64,000 nt of DNA from VGSG01 sp040756375 (GTDB lineage: Bacteria > Desulfobacterota > Desulfomonilia > Desulfomonilales > Desulfomonilaceae), in the NCBI GenBank assembly GCA_040756375.1, contig JBFLZC010000001.1, positions 434,001 through 498,000 on the forward strand, read 5' to 3'. The position numbers and the translations under genes are program-made. A model generated the notes under the pieces. That model was not told the origin of the DNA and made no database searches. It saw only the letters and a program-made list of their open reading frames with translations. Shown here in pieces: positions 25,591 through 34,089 of the stretch; the first letter of the stretch is position 1, and each line of letters opens with the position of its first letter.

Positions 25591-26820
25591 ATGAAGTCTG
25601 CAAAACCAAGAGTGAATGCCCGAGAAGCCGTAATTGATATTCGTGCCGGCCTCAGCGATGAAGAGCTCATGGCCAAGTATGGGTTTTCCGCTCGAGGACT
25701 TACCAGCTTGTTCAAGAAGCTTGTTGCAGCCAATTTGTTGACGCAAGAGGAACTGGAGGAGCGAAGATCCGAGGGCGATCCCACCGTGGATATCGAAGTG
25801 ACCGGCCAGCGTCTTTCCCACACTCAGCAATTGACGCTCTATTCGTATCGTTGGCGGTTTCGCACAAACGCCTGGATCGTTTCGTCACCGGCTTTTTCCG
25901 AGAACGCACTCTTCTTTGGGAGCTGGGACGCGCGCTTCTATTGCCTCGATTGCGCGACCGGCGGACAAATCTGGAGTTACCGCGCGGGAGACGTCATTCG
26001 GTCATCTCCCGTGGTGGAAGGCGGACTGGTCTATTTCGGAAGCTGGGACAGCCACATACACGCCATAAGCGCGGACACGGGAGCCGCGGTATGGCGGTTC
26101 AAGACCAGGGGGCCTATATGGTCTTCACCCCGGTTGGCCGGAGGGAAAGTCTACATTACGAGTTCTGATGGCTGTCTGTACGCCCTTGACAGCTTGACCG
26201 GTGAACTGCGGTGGCAGTTCAAGGTAAAGGGTACCACTCTGCACTGGGCCGAGTGCTCGCCCGCTGCGGACACTGGAATGGTGTTCGTGGGAAGTCCTAG
26301 AGGGATTTTCTACGCTCTGGACGAAGGTACGGGTAATCCCGTCTGGGAGTATAAGGCGGGAGCGCCTATTGATTGCTCGCCGCAGAGCGCAGCAGGAATC
26401 GTCTACTTCGGGAGCGGAGAAACCACGCTACACGCTGTCGAGGCTGCTACCGGGCGCCAACGATGGCGGCGGGGCACCGAGAAGGCAGTATACACATCGC
26501 TTGGTTTTACGGAAGATCTGCTCTTCTTCTCAGGGTTAAAAGGCACCATTTATGCCCTCGACAGGGTGACTGGAGAGGATAAGTGGCGGCACGACAGCGA
26601 CAGCGGTGTGTACACAGCCCCTGTGGAGTCCAACGGAGTGGTCTACCTTGGGAACACGGACCACAGTCTGTACGCGTTGGATGCACGCGCCGGAACGGAG
26701 CTCTGGACCTTTGCAACCGAAGGGGCCATTCTCGCGGCACCGAGTATTCGTCGCGGAACGGTCTATTTCAGCAGCACCGACGGACACTTGTACGCTCTCG
26801 ACGTTGGCTTCGAGAGCTAG
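25591..26820 (+). CDS. Helix-turn-helix-like domain fused to a PQQ-type beta-propeller
   Basis: 409 residues; the ATG at 25591 has a TATAGGAG ribosome site. Residues ~8-55 (AREAVIDIRAGLSDEELM, KYGFSARGLTSLFKKL) form a helical module resembling a winged or HTH domain found in related bacteria. From ~85 onward there are about eight blades of a PQQ-binding-like propeller, each with a pattern like VYFGSWDSHIHAISADTG followed by W-R/E-F/Y. There is no signal peptide, so unlike periplasmic quinoprotein dehydrogenases this protein is probably cytoplasmic and may be a scaffold or sensor. The fold is secure; the function is unknown. Confidence 0.8.
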   Translation: MKSAKPRVNAREAVIDIRAGLSDEELMAKYGFSARGLTSLFKKLVAANLLTQEELEERRSEGDPTVDIEVTGQRLSHTQQLTLYSYRWRFRTNAWIVSSPAFSENALFFGSWDARFYCLDCATGGQIWSYRAGDVIRSSPVVEGGLVYFGSWDSHIHAISADTGAAVWRFKTRGPIWSSPRLAGGKVYITSSDGCLYALDSLTGELRWQFKVKGTTLHWAECSPAADTGMVFVGSPRGIFYALDEGTGNPVWEYKAGAPIDCSPQSAAGIVYFGSGETTLHAVEAATGRQRWRRGTEKAVYTSLGFTEDLLFFSGLKGTIYALDRVTGEDKWRHDSDSGVYTAPVESNGVVYLGNTDHSLYALDARAGTELWTFATEGAILAAPSIRRGTVYFSSTDGHLYALDVGFES

Positions 26821-26921
26821 CCCAGAGTGCGTTCCGCAAAGGAAGGACGAAGTCAAATAAGGCGTGGTGCAACGTGATGCCTGTCACTGGATTGGTCGCG
26901 TCCGGTCTAGAGGGGGAGTCC

Positions 26922-27263
26922 TCATGCGGTAAAAGCCTCAAAAGGTATGTCTCGGAGGGTCTTGATTGTGTCCAGACTGAGACCGCTTTCGCTGCTGAGA
27001 ATCTCCGGCAACTTATGCCGCGCTTCCATGAAACGATCTACCTCCTCCTCACTTAGACCGAGTTGATCCAAACGGTATTCCAGGAGAGCCAAAGGGTTCG
27101 GCGGTTCGACGCGGTGGTGCTTTTTCTCATACGCGCCCGTAAGAGCCAGTAGTACGTCCAGTTCGTCGCATTCCCGCGCCTCAAGCGAGATTCCCCAAAG
27201 CTCCTCAATACGGGCCATAGCCGCTTCGTAATCTTGCTCGGTCTTTATGGGAGTTATTACCAT
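26922..27263 (-). CDS. HigA-like (COG5499) antitoxin-type regulator, orphan
   Basis: 113 residues. The N-terminal region (PIKTEQDYEAAMARIEELW, then CDELDVLLALTGAYEKKHH) and PPNPLALLEYRLDQLGLSE match COG5499 HigA-like antitoxins. The HTH region (SEEEVDRFMEARHKLPEILS, then LSLDTIKTLRD) is present but less canonical. No HigB-like toxin is adjacent: the neighbours are the beta-propeller gene and gmk. It is probably a solitary regulator or the remnant of a module. It overlaps the open frame upstream of gmk but not gmk itself. Confidence 0.75.
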   Translation of the reverse strand: MVITPIKTEQDYEAAMARIEELWGISLEARECDELDVLLALTGAYEKKHHRVEPPNPLALLEYRLDQLGLSEEEVDRFMEARHKLPEILSSESGLSLDTIKTLRDIPFEAFTA

Positions 27264-27368
27264 CGAGAAACCTTTTCAGCCCCGCGGCTTAATCATGGTA
27301 ACGTCTGTCATATCATGGTCGGGATAGTGGCCGACCCACCGCTTCTCATATCGTCGCAGGCACTCGCT

Positions 27369-27962
27369 ATGGCTTCATCGGTTCTTTTTGTGATTTCAGC
27401 CCCTTCCGGAGGCGGGAAGACCACTCTCATTTCACGCTTGAGGGTCCTGTTTCCGGACATGGCTTATTCCGTTTCCTGCACTACCAGACCTCCGCGAGAA
27501 GGTGAAGTAGACGGGGAAGACTACTATTTTCTGGACAGTCACCGTTTTCGGCAGATGATTAAAGAGGGTGAATTCCTTGAATGGAAAGAGGTCCACGGGA
27601 ACCTGTACGGGAGCCCCGCGGGCCCCGTACGCGAGTGCTTGGAATCCGGCCAACCGATGATCATGGATATCGATGTTGAAGGCGCGAAAGAGGTGTTCCG
27701 GAACATGCCCGACGCGGTCGGGTTATTCGTCAGCCCACCGGACATGACGGTTCTGGAAGAGCGGCTCAGAGGCAGGGGAACGGATTCGGAAGAAGTGATA
27801 AATCGGCGGATCAAGAACGCGAAAGATGAGCTCGCGGCCGCGAAGCTCTTCAAATATGAAGTTGTGAACCGTGACCTGGAAGAAACTGTGGATCAGCTTG
27901 CAGCCATTATTCGAAAAGAGCTAACCCGAGGCCGAGGCCCTATTCAGGGGCCTTCCCAATGA
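27369..27962 (+). CDS. gmk: Guanylate kinase
   Basis: 197 residues from the ATG at 27369. The P-loop is SAPSGGGKTTL near the N-terminus, the GMP-binding region is YSVSCTTRPPREGEVDG with YYF, and EFLEWKEVHGNLYGSP follows. It phosphorylates GMP to GDP with ATP. The reading frame stays open upstream to 27234 but lacks family homology there. Its 3' end overlaps the convergent protease gene by 23 nt. Confidence 0.95.
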   Translation: MASSVLFVISAPSGGGKTTLISRLRVLFPDMAYSVSCTTRPPREGEVDGEDYYFLDSHRFRQMIKEGEFLEWKEVHGNLYGSPAGPVRECLESGQPMIMDIDVEGAKEVFRNMPDAVGLFVSPPDMTVLEERLRGRGTDSEEVINRRIKNAKDELAAAKLFKYEVVNRDLEETVDQLAAIIRKELTRGRGPIQGPSQ

Positions 27963-29046
27963 CCACGTCGAGCGTATATGCCTTACCCTGCCGCAATACC
28001 GTCATCTTGACCAGATCTCCGGGTTTGGACGCAGCCACGATCCTCGAAAGGTGGCGCCCGCTGCGGATCTGTTCGCTTGCCGCATCCAGGATCAGGTCTC
28101 CACGCTTTAGCCCGGCATTGTACGCGGGAGCGGCTTTGAGCACTTCGTCCACGTACGTGCCTCGCGGTTCACTCATTCCCAGGGCTCGTGCCTGCTCCGA
28201 GGTCATATCTTCCACATAGATGCCCAGCCACCCGCGCACCGGGCGCTTCATTTTCCCTGACTCGTTGATCAGCTCTCTGACGTAATTCGCGGGAATAGAG
28301 AAACCAATCCCTTTGCCGGATGCGATAATGGCTGTGTTGACCCCGATCACCTCGCCGGCCATGTTAAAGAGTGGCCCGCCTGAATTGCCCGGATTGATGG
28401 AGGCATCGGTCTGAATGAAGTCGTCGGAGGGACCCAGTCCAAGGAAGCGGCCTTTCCCGCTCACGATCCCGCACGTCACGGTCCTGCCGAGCCCAAAGGG
28501 ATTGCCGACCGCCAGAACCCACTCGCCCACCTGAACTTTCGATGAATCGCCCAGTTGCGCCTTTTGCAGCTCATAAGGAGGCTTAATCTTGAGCAGAGCC
28601 AGGTCCACCTTGGGATGCACCGCAATCACCGTCGCGGGGCAGACTTTGCCCGAAGAGAGCGTCACCAATATCTTGGTGGCTCCTTCAACCACGTGGGCAT
28701 TGCTGACAATGTGCCCTTCCGTGTCATAGATGAAACCGCTGCCCAAGCTGTCCAGTTGGTACCGTTCTCTATCGCGGGATCGGTCCTCAGTCCAGCCATA
28801 GCGCGGCCGAAACAGAGGTGGCGGTTCCGAGGAACTCTGCTGGAGCATGTGTTTTTCAATGGATATGTTGACGACTACCGGGGAGACCTCTTTGATCAGG
28901 TCTACCAGGTCAGGACGACCGCCCGGGGGGGCTGTACGCGACCTGGATCCGTTCTCGGCGGCTCCTGCGTCCCATATGGGCATCAATACACATGCAGCCA
29001 TCAGAAGAATCAGAGCAGACAAGGTACGTTGGGAGCGCCCAGTCAT
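27940..29046 (-). CDS. HtrA/DegP-like serine protease with one PDZ domain
   Basis: 368 residues. An N-terminal hydrophobic helix (about 9-28) exports or anchors the protein. The trypsin-like domain has the triad His118 (SNAHVVEG), Asp148 (VDLALLKI) and Ser222 (NPGNSGGPLF). A single PDZ domain at ~265-360 includes GWLGIYVEDM, YNAGLKRGDLILDA and a PGDLVKMTVLRQGK strand. It is probably a periplasmic quality-control or stress protease of the DegS/DegQ type. A partial copy of a structured repeat lies 70-150 nt upstream on the same strand. Confidence 0.92.
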   Translation of the reverse strand: MTGRSQRTLSALILLMAACVLMPIWDAGAAENGSRSRTAPPGGRPDLVDLIKEVSPVVVNISIEKHMLQQSSSEPPPLFRPRYGWTEDRSRDRERYQLDSLGSGFIYDTEGHIVSNAHVVEGATKILVTLSSGKVCPATVIAVHPKVDLALLKIKPPYELQKAQLGDSSKVQVGEWVLAVGNPFGLGRTVTCGIVSGKGRFLGLGPSDDFIQTDASINPGNSGGPLFNMAGEVIGVNTAIIASGKGIGFSIPANYVRELINESGKMKRPVRGWLGIYVEDMTSEQARALGMSEPRGTYVDEVLKAAPAYNAGLKRGDLILDAASEQIRSGRHLSRIVAASKPGDLVKMTVLRQGKAYTLDVVIGKAPE

Positions 29047-29114
29047 TTCCCCAGCCTAAAAGCTATCGTGCGTGAATCTGGTCTATCAACCTGTTGCACG
29101 GCTGTCAACAGCAA

Positions 29115-29195
29115 GTACCATAGCTAGAGAGCTGCAACGAATCATGGAAGTTTCTCGGTTTCGGCGTGCACTCCGGGGCTTCGCCTCGGAGATCA
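29115..29195 (-). repeat. partial copy of the 196-nt structured repeat
   Basis: Read on the minus strand it matches the last ~80 nt of the copies at 37696 and 56649: CTCCGAGGCGAAGCCCCGG, GCCGAA, ATGATTCGTTG and AGCTCTCTAGCTATGG in the same order. It lies upstream of the protease gene in the same orientation. Confidence 0.75.
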
Positions 29196-29199
29196 GCTT

Positions 29200-29301
29200 G
29201 TAGGATGCGGTGACCCCGTGGAACACGGGGAACCGCATCGGTCGCGGTCTTGACTCGATTGATGCGGTTCCCCCGCTTCCCGCGGGGTCACCACATCCTA
29301 C
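29200..29301. repeat. dispersed inverted repeat, AGGATGCGGTG family
   Basis: The outer arms GTAGGATGCGGTGA and TCACCACATCCTAC and the inner arms GGGGAACCGCATC and GATGCGGTTCCCCC frame the same GTCGCGGTCTT core as 7690-7794. Confidence 0.8.
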
Positions 29302-29333
29302 GCGGGAGATCTCATTTCAGCGCACGCAATAAA

Positions 29334-30185
29334 TCAGCTCCCGGCAGCCAAAATGAGGAGAAGCTCACGAACCACCCTGGCAGCGGTGATTGCAGAAACT
29401 CCCGAAGGATCGTACCGTGGACTCAGTTCCACCACGTCCGCGGCCACCAAGTTCATGGATGTAGTAGCCCAGAGCAGGCGTTCCAGTTCTTGATACGGCC
29501 AGCCTCCCGGCTCCGGGTTGCCTGTTCCCGGAAAGCACGAGGGATCGAGCACGTCCAGATCCAAGCTGAGGTACACCGGACGGCGTTCCACTCGTCGGAA
29601 AAGCTCCTTCTCTGCAGCAGGGTTCCACGAGAGCAGGGTAAATCGCTCACGCATCCACGCGAACTCTTCCCTGGTCCCAGCCCGTATACCGAGCTGGACA
29701 AGCTGATCACGCCCTATAAGCTCTGCGATTCGTCGCATAACCGTAGCATGGTTGATCGTGGTGCCTTCGTATTGCTCCCGCAGGTCGCTGTGCGCGTCCG
29801 CGTGGATGAGCACAAGGTCCGGATACATTTCTAGTGCTGCCCGAACCAACGGAAGGGTGATGGTGTGCTCGCCCCCCACGCTCAAGATGGGACAGTTGGA
29901 CGCCAGGATTTGCTTTGCCCGGTCCTCGATTCTTGCTAGGGAGTCTTCCACTGAATCGTCATGGAAATCCAGATCCCCAATATCTGCAAAGGGGTTGTCC
30001 AGCAGGTCCAGGTCCAGAAAAGGCGAATACGATTCAATAGAGTCGGACACAGCTCGTATTGCCGCAGGCGCGTCTCCACTTCCCGGTCGATAGGTCGCGG
30101 TCTTGTCCAACGGCAGCCCGACAAGCGCCGGTGCTCCAGGAATGATCGTATCCGCGTGAGCTTCAAGAAAACGTTGCCTTTCCAT
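29334..30185 (-). CDS. speB: Agmatinase (ureohydrolase)
   Basis: About 283 residues from the ATG at 30185. The manganese ligands of the arginase/agmatinase family are visible: GGEHTIT, HADAHSDLR (HxDxH-type D-A-H-x-D), and SLDLDVLDPS; ELSPRYD is also typical. It hydrolyses agmatine to putrescine and urea. It is the last gene of the polyamine operon after pyruvoyl arginine decarboxylase and spermidine synthase, which supports agmatinase over arginase. The frame is open to 30290 but that part reads through a palindromic repeat. Confidence 0.92.
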   Translation of the reverse strand: MERQRFLEAHADTIIPGAPALVGLPLDKTATYRPGSGDAPAAIRAVSDSIESYSPFLDLDLLDNPFADIGDLDFHDDSVEDSLARIEDRAKQILASNCPILSVGGEHTITLPLVRAALEMYPDLVLIHADAHSDLREQYEGTTINHATVMRRIAELIGRDQLVQLGIRAGTREEFAWMRERFTLLSWNPAAEKELFRRVERRPVYLSLDLDVLDPSCFPGTGNPEPGGWPYQELERLLWATTSMNLVAADVVELSPRYDPSGVSAITAARVVRELLLILAAGS

Positions 30186-30332
30186 AATTCCGCGCTGCCC
30201 AGGCATCGAAGGGGCTCTAATCCAGAAGAATTGCCAACGAGGCTTCGTAGGGGCGCACGGCCGCAGCCGATCTTGTTGATTTAGGCTCACACTCAGAAGC
30301 CTAAGCTGTCCGGAAGCCTCTGTGTTTCGCCA

Positions 30333-31190
30333 TCACTTGGAGAGTGCTCTGCGCACGAACGCAGGCGCTGCAAAAGCCGCTCGGTGAATCTCTTCCGTGT
30401 AGTATTCGAGCGTCCGCTCCAGATCGGGTGAAAGCGTCGAAGGCGGTCTACTCGTCGGATCGGCCTGATCGGAACAGAATGTGAAGGACCAGAGCCCTCC
30501 AGGATAACACGGAACCGTGGCAAAATACGGATACGTGCCGCGGTCCCCGAATACGCTCGCAAGCTTACCGACCGCTTCAAAAAAGACCTCAGTCATGAAA
30601 AGCGGGCTCTCTGTCTGAAATACCGCGGCTCCGCCTCCCCGTAGGGCCGCTTTCACCGACTGGTAGAACGATGTCTCGTACAGCGTCTTCGCAGGCCCCA
30701 CCGGATCGGTGGAATCTACCAGGATGAGATCAAATTCGCCCGGGTGCGCCTTCACGAAAGCCGCGCCATCCTGATACAGCACCTGGACCCGCGGATCCTC
30801 AAGGCCAACTGCAATCTGAGGTAGGAACTCCCTACACGCGTCGACCACCATCCGGTCAATCTCGCAAAGTGTGACGGATCGCACCTGGGGATACTTCACT
30901 ATCTGGGAGACCGCTCCGCCATCACCGCCGCCAATTACCAAGATATCACCCGGCGCGGACAGCACGGTCATGGCAGGATGAACGAGCATTTCATGGTAAA
31001 TGGCCGCGTCGTGCTCGGTGAGCATATAGCAGCCGTCGAGTATGAGCGCGCGGCCCATGGGTTCGGTCTCGAAGATCTGTACCCTTTGGTACTGCGAAAC
31101 TTGATCAAAAAGCTTGGCCCGGTAACGCAGTGCAAACGCGGACCTATTTTCGAAGACCTCGGTGAGCCACTCTTGTTCGTTCAGGGACAT
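30333..31190 (-). CDS. speE: Spermidine synthase
   Basis: 285 residues, full length. Motifs: ALILDGCYMLTEHDAAIYHE, then ILVIGGGDGGAVSQIVKY (nucleotide-binding glycine loop), CEIDRMVVDACREFLP, and LILVDSTDPVGPA (catalytic Asp region). It transfers an aminopropyl group from decarboxylated SAM to putrescine. Its start overlaps the end of the arginine decarboxylase gene by 10 nt, so the two are co-expressed. SpeD, which supplies decarboxylated SAM, is not in the window. Confidence 0.95.
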   Translation of the reverse strand: MSLNEQEWLTEVFENRSAFALRYRAKLFDQVSQYQRVQIFETEPMGRALILDGCYMLTEHDAAIYHEMLVHPAMTVLSAPGDILVIGGGDGGAVSQIVKYPQVRSVTLCEIDRMVVDACREFLPQIAVGLEDPRVQVLYQDGAAFVKAHPGEFDLILVDSTDPVGPAKTLYETSFYQSVKAALRGGGAAVFQTESPLFMTEVFFEAVGKLASVFGDRGTYPYFATVPCYPGGLWSFTFCSDQADPTSRPPSTLSPDLERTLEYYTEEIHRAAFAAPAFVRRALSK

Positions 31191-31651
31191 AGCACCACCG
31201 CCGCAAATACGGTCCCAACGCGCCGTACCCGGTGCGAGACCGCAATGCTCTTAATCTCTTTGATTTTGAGGCCTCTGAGGAGCTCCATGGATTCGCGAAC
31301 CATGTCCTGAGCGTGCTTTTCGCATGGTTCCAGCTCTCCGATGCACGAGTGCTCCATTATGACTCCGGCAGCAACCGGGTCTTCCGGAATACCCACAGCC
31401 ACCGCCGCGGAAATAACGGTTCCGGGTTCCGACGATGAGCGTTCGCCGTAAGCAAGGGGTACAAACGATCCTTTGGGGAAAGCGAACCGGTCTACCTGTT
31501 CCGCGGCCGGCGGAAGAATGCTGCTCATCCGTATCAGATTAGTGTCTCCGATCCCGGCATTAAGTAGAGCCGCATCGAAAGAGGTTAATCCGGTGGAAGC
31601 ATCCCCCTTGCCGCACGTCAAAAAGAACCTCCTGGGGAGGGATCCGAACAT
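31181..31651 (-). CDS. pdaD: Pyruvoyl-dependent arginine decarboxylase
   Basis: 156 residues, the size of the PvlArgDC proenzyme. The self-cleavage site is visible as NLIRMSSILPP: cleavage between Ser43 and Ser44 makes the N-terminal pyruvoyl group of the large subunit. Other marks are FFLTCGKG and PKGSFVPLAYGE. It converts arginine to agmatine. The ATG at 31651 has a strong ribosome site (GGAGGATATTC). It is followed by speE and speB, giving the complete route to spermidine except for SpeD. Confidence 0.92.
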   Translation of the reverse strand: MFGSLPRRFFLTCGKGDASTGLTSFDAALLNAGIGDTNLIRMSSILPPAAEQVDRFAFPKGSFVPLAYGERSSSEPGTVISAAVAVGIPEDPVAAGVIMEHSCIGELEPCEKHAQDMVRESMELLRGLKIKEIKSIAVSHRVRRVGTVFAAVVLCP

Positions 31652-31681
31652 GAATATCCTCCGGCAATCAGGCGCCTGGAA

Positions 31682-32659
31682 TTATCCGGTGTCTCGGAAT
31701 CTGCCTTGTGGGCGGAACCTGGTGAGGCCCATCTGCTGGGGCGGCACAATACCCGAACCACGGCCTCGAGATAGGCGCACATAGGTCAGGAAAAGCGTTA
31801 CACTACTGAAAAGAACCGCGAGTGTCAATGCAAGGAGGGGTCCCCAATAAAACCATTTCTGGCTCTCTTCCACAGCGTGTTCCAGCTTTTCCAGGCGCCT
31901 GAGGACTCGGTCATACTTGCGCTCCAAATCCTTCAGCGCTCCCGGATCCACCGACACCGCCGCGGGAACTGAGTTCTTGAGAGGCGTGGGAGGACTGGGA
32001 ACGGCAGGTGGTTGTACCTCAGGAGCTTGAAGCGCTGCAAGGGGCTGGGGAACGGTATCATTGGAGCCGGCTGCCTGAGCAACTTCACGGGAAGGCGGCT
32101 CCGATACCTCTCGCGCCCGACCATCGGAGCCCGTCGCTCGATTGGGCCCCGGACTGTCCGGCGCGGCCGGAGGCTGGATCACCACCGGCTTCCCGTCGAG
32201 CCACAATTGGACCACCCTGTGCCATGAGGCTTCGCCGAAGAGATTCCTGTTAGACCGGTCCCTCAGAACAAAAGAGAGCGCTTCCGACCAGCTCGCCGTA
32301 AATGTCCCGCTTTGCGCGTCGAATCCGCGATGAGTCTCCATTGGCCAGAGTCGCCCCATCTTGCCCGGCGTCTTCTCCCACTGGATGGAAAGCTGCCGCA
32401 TAGCCCGGACTTGCCCCCCACGCGGAACCAACAAACGCACTTTCACCTGATCGAATTTCTCGTCACGATTGATCTTCTTGACTTCTATGGCGGCAGGAGT
32501 CTTGACGATATGCAATTTGGGGACAAACTCACCGGCCTGGTCGATAACGCCTGCGGGGACACTATCCGACGCGGGGACCGGCATCGCCAAAACCACCAAC
32601 ATGAGACAAAAGGAAAACGAAAGGAGGAGGGCTATTCCGCGCGGGTATCTTGCCGGCAT
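31682..32659 (-). CDS. Exported single-pass membrane protein, paralogue 2
   Basis: 325 residues. It has an N-terminal signal peptide (LLLSFSFCLMLVVLAMPVPAS), a ~130-residue domain starting EFVPKLHIVKTPAAIEVKKI, a Pro-rich linker (about 170-235), a short coiled coil (LERKYDRVLRRLEKLEHA) and one C-terminal membrane helix (GPLLALTLAVLFSSVTLFL). The first domain is clearly related to that of the gene just upstream. Function unknown. It starts 28 nt inside the upstream gene and ends 30 nt before pdaD, so it may be part of the polyamine transcript. Confidence 0.65.
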   Translation of the reverse strand: MPARYPRGIALLLSFSFCLMLVVLAMPVPASDSVPAGVIDQAGEFVPKLHIVKTPAAIEVKKINRDEKFDQVKVRLLVPRGGQVRAMRQLSIQWEKTPGKMGRLWPMETHRGFDAQSGTFTASWSEALSFVLRDRSNRNLFGEASWHRVVQLWLDGKPVVIQPPAAPDSPGPNRATGSDGRAREVSEPPSREVAQAAGSNDTVPQPLAALQAPEVQPPAVPSPPTPLKNSVPAAVSVDPGALKDLERKYDRVLRRLEKLEHAVEESQKWFYWGPLLALTLAVLFSSVTLFLTYVRLSRGRGSGIVPPQQMGLTRFRPQGRFRDTG

Positions 32660-33921
32660 TGCTGAAGGATCTCTTTTCTTATCTCATCCAGTTCTTCTCG
32701 GATCGCCTCCCGGCTCCCGTGGATAAACATCTCACTCTTGGAAAGCCGATCTTCCAGGACCTGTATCCTCGGCAGCATAAAGAAGATCGCATATCCGCCG
32801 ACAACCACGAGCAAACCAATACTAAGGATGGGAATGATCCAGAGCCAGAGGCTCACCGAAACAGCCTCCGGTTTCGCACGCGTGCGGGTGTCTGTCTTGG
32901 GCGGCTGATCCTTCTTCGAGACTTGCGTCCCCTCGCCGGTGGTCGCTGTTGTGTCGGTTCCGGTAGCTGATACGGCTTCCTTGTCGTTAGCTGTCTCGCC
33001 TTCTGCCATTCGCGTCTCCGCCACTCGCCGAAGCTCCGAAGACACCTTCACAGGGATGTTTATGGTGTCACGCACCTGGTCACGGTCATAAGTCTTGATC
33101 GATACCTCTTTGCCGTCCAGAGCGGCAAGCTCTTTAACTTCCGGTATCAGGACAATGGATATCCCCGCATCAGAGGCCAGGCTGAAGCGGTTCCACTGAT
33201 CAGGAGGCACCTTGGTCTGATCGGGTCTCCGGACCACCCCAGAATAAGAAAGGCCCGTTTTGGGGACCGTGATCCCTAGGGTCTGATCCCGACCAGTCCG
33301 GTTGTCTACATCGACTATCTCACCCTTCTTGTAATTCTCCTCGGTAAACAAAAGGGAGCTCTTGTTCACCTTTATGGAGACGTCCCGCCCTGCGCCGAGC
33401 TGAACAGTCCGCTCCCTTTCCTGAAAATCCTCAGAGGAGACGAGGGGCTTGTTGTCTATGGAAATCGTGAACAGGTCCGCGGGATCCTTTCCTTTGAAAA
33501 GATTTCTTGTGGTCTGATCCAATATTTTGAGCGCAATGGACTTCCCCATGCTGTCCTTGAAGACTTTCTCGGTGGCATCGTACTTGCCGCCGGAAAGCGG
33601 CATCGCCTTATTCGGCTTGTCTCCCGGCTGGATCCATTGCACGTGAAGGAGAGGAACATTGCGGACGAGAGTCTGATTCTTCGCATTCAAGCGCACTTCA
33701 ATATTGCCAAACTTCTCTTGAGGATTGACCTTCTTGATTACGACCTCTTTGTCTTCGACGGTCACCGTGACCTTTGGCACGAATTTTCCGCTCGCATCCT
33801 TGATGCCGTACGTCTCCGACCATCCTGCGGCAGGATAGGCAAGCAGACAAAGGCACAGAAGGATGAGTAGGCGGGAGCTGCCAAGGAGACTCGGCACGGG
33901 CTGTGGGAAGTTCAGGCTCAT
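32632..33921 (-). CDS. Exported single-pass membrane protein, paralogue 1
   Basis: About 429 residues from the ATG at 33921. It has a signal peptide (RLLILLCLCLLAYPAAG), then the shared domain FVPKVTVTVEDKEVVIKKV with RNVPLLHVQW and DQTTRNLFKGKDPADLF, followed by a second beta-rich domain not present in the paralogue, a polar linker, a membrane helix (LWLWIIPILSIGLLVVVGG) and a C-terminal coiled coil. No family was recognised. The domain architecture (signal, beta domain, linker, helix, coiled coil) suggests a cell-envelope structural or sensory protein. Confidence 0.65.
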   Translation of the reverse strand: MSLNFPQPVPSLLGSSRLLILLCLCLLAYPAAGWSETYGIKDASGKFVPKVTVTVEDKEVVIKKVNPQEKFGNIEVRLNAKNQTLVRNVPLLHVQWIQPGDKPNKAMPLSGGKYDATEKVFKDSMGKSIALKILDQTTRNLFKGKDPADLFTISIDNKPLVSSEDFQERERTVQLGAGRDVSIKVNKSSLLFTEENYKKGEIVDVDNRTGRDQTLGITVPKTGLSYSGVVRRPDQTKVPPDQWNRFSLASDAGISIVLIPEVKELAALDGKEVSIKTYDRDQVRDTINIPVKVSSELRRVAETRMAEGETANDKEAVSATGTDTTATTGEGTQVSKKDQPPKTDTRTRAKPEAVSVSLWLWIIPILSIGLLVVVGGYAIFFMLPRIQVLEDRLSKSEMFIHGSREAIREELDEIRKEILQQCRQDTRAE

Positions 33922-34089
33922 GTCGGTCCTTGCGAAGAAAGCCAATGCCGTGAAAGCACAGGCTTTTCTTATAGTTGCGTTCAGTCTAGCAGGGAGCTTA
34001 CGGAAAATCAATTAATAAGTTTGAAGCGACAAGACTCTTTTACTTATAATGACCCCGCACTCTATGCGAAAAGCGCTTGGAGCCTCAAC

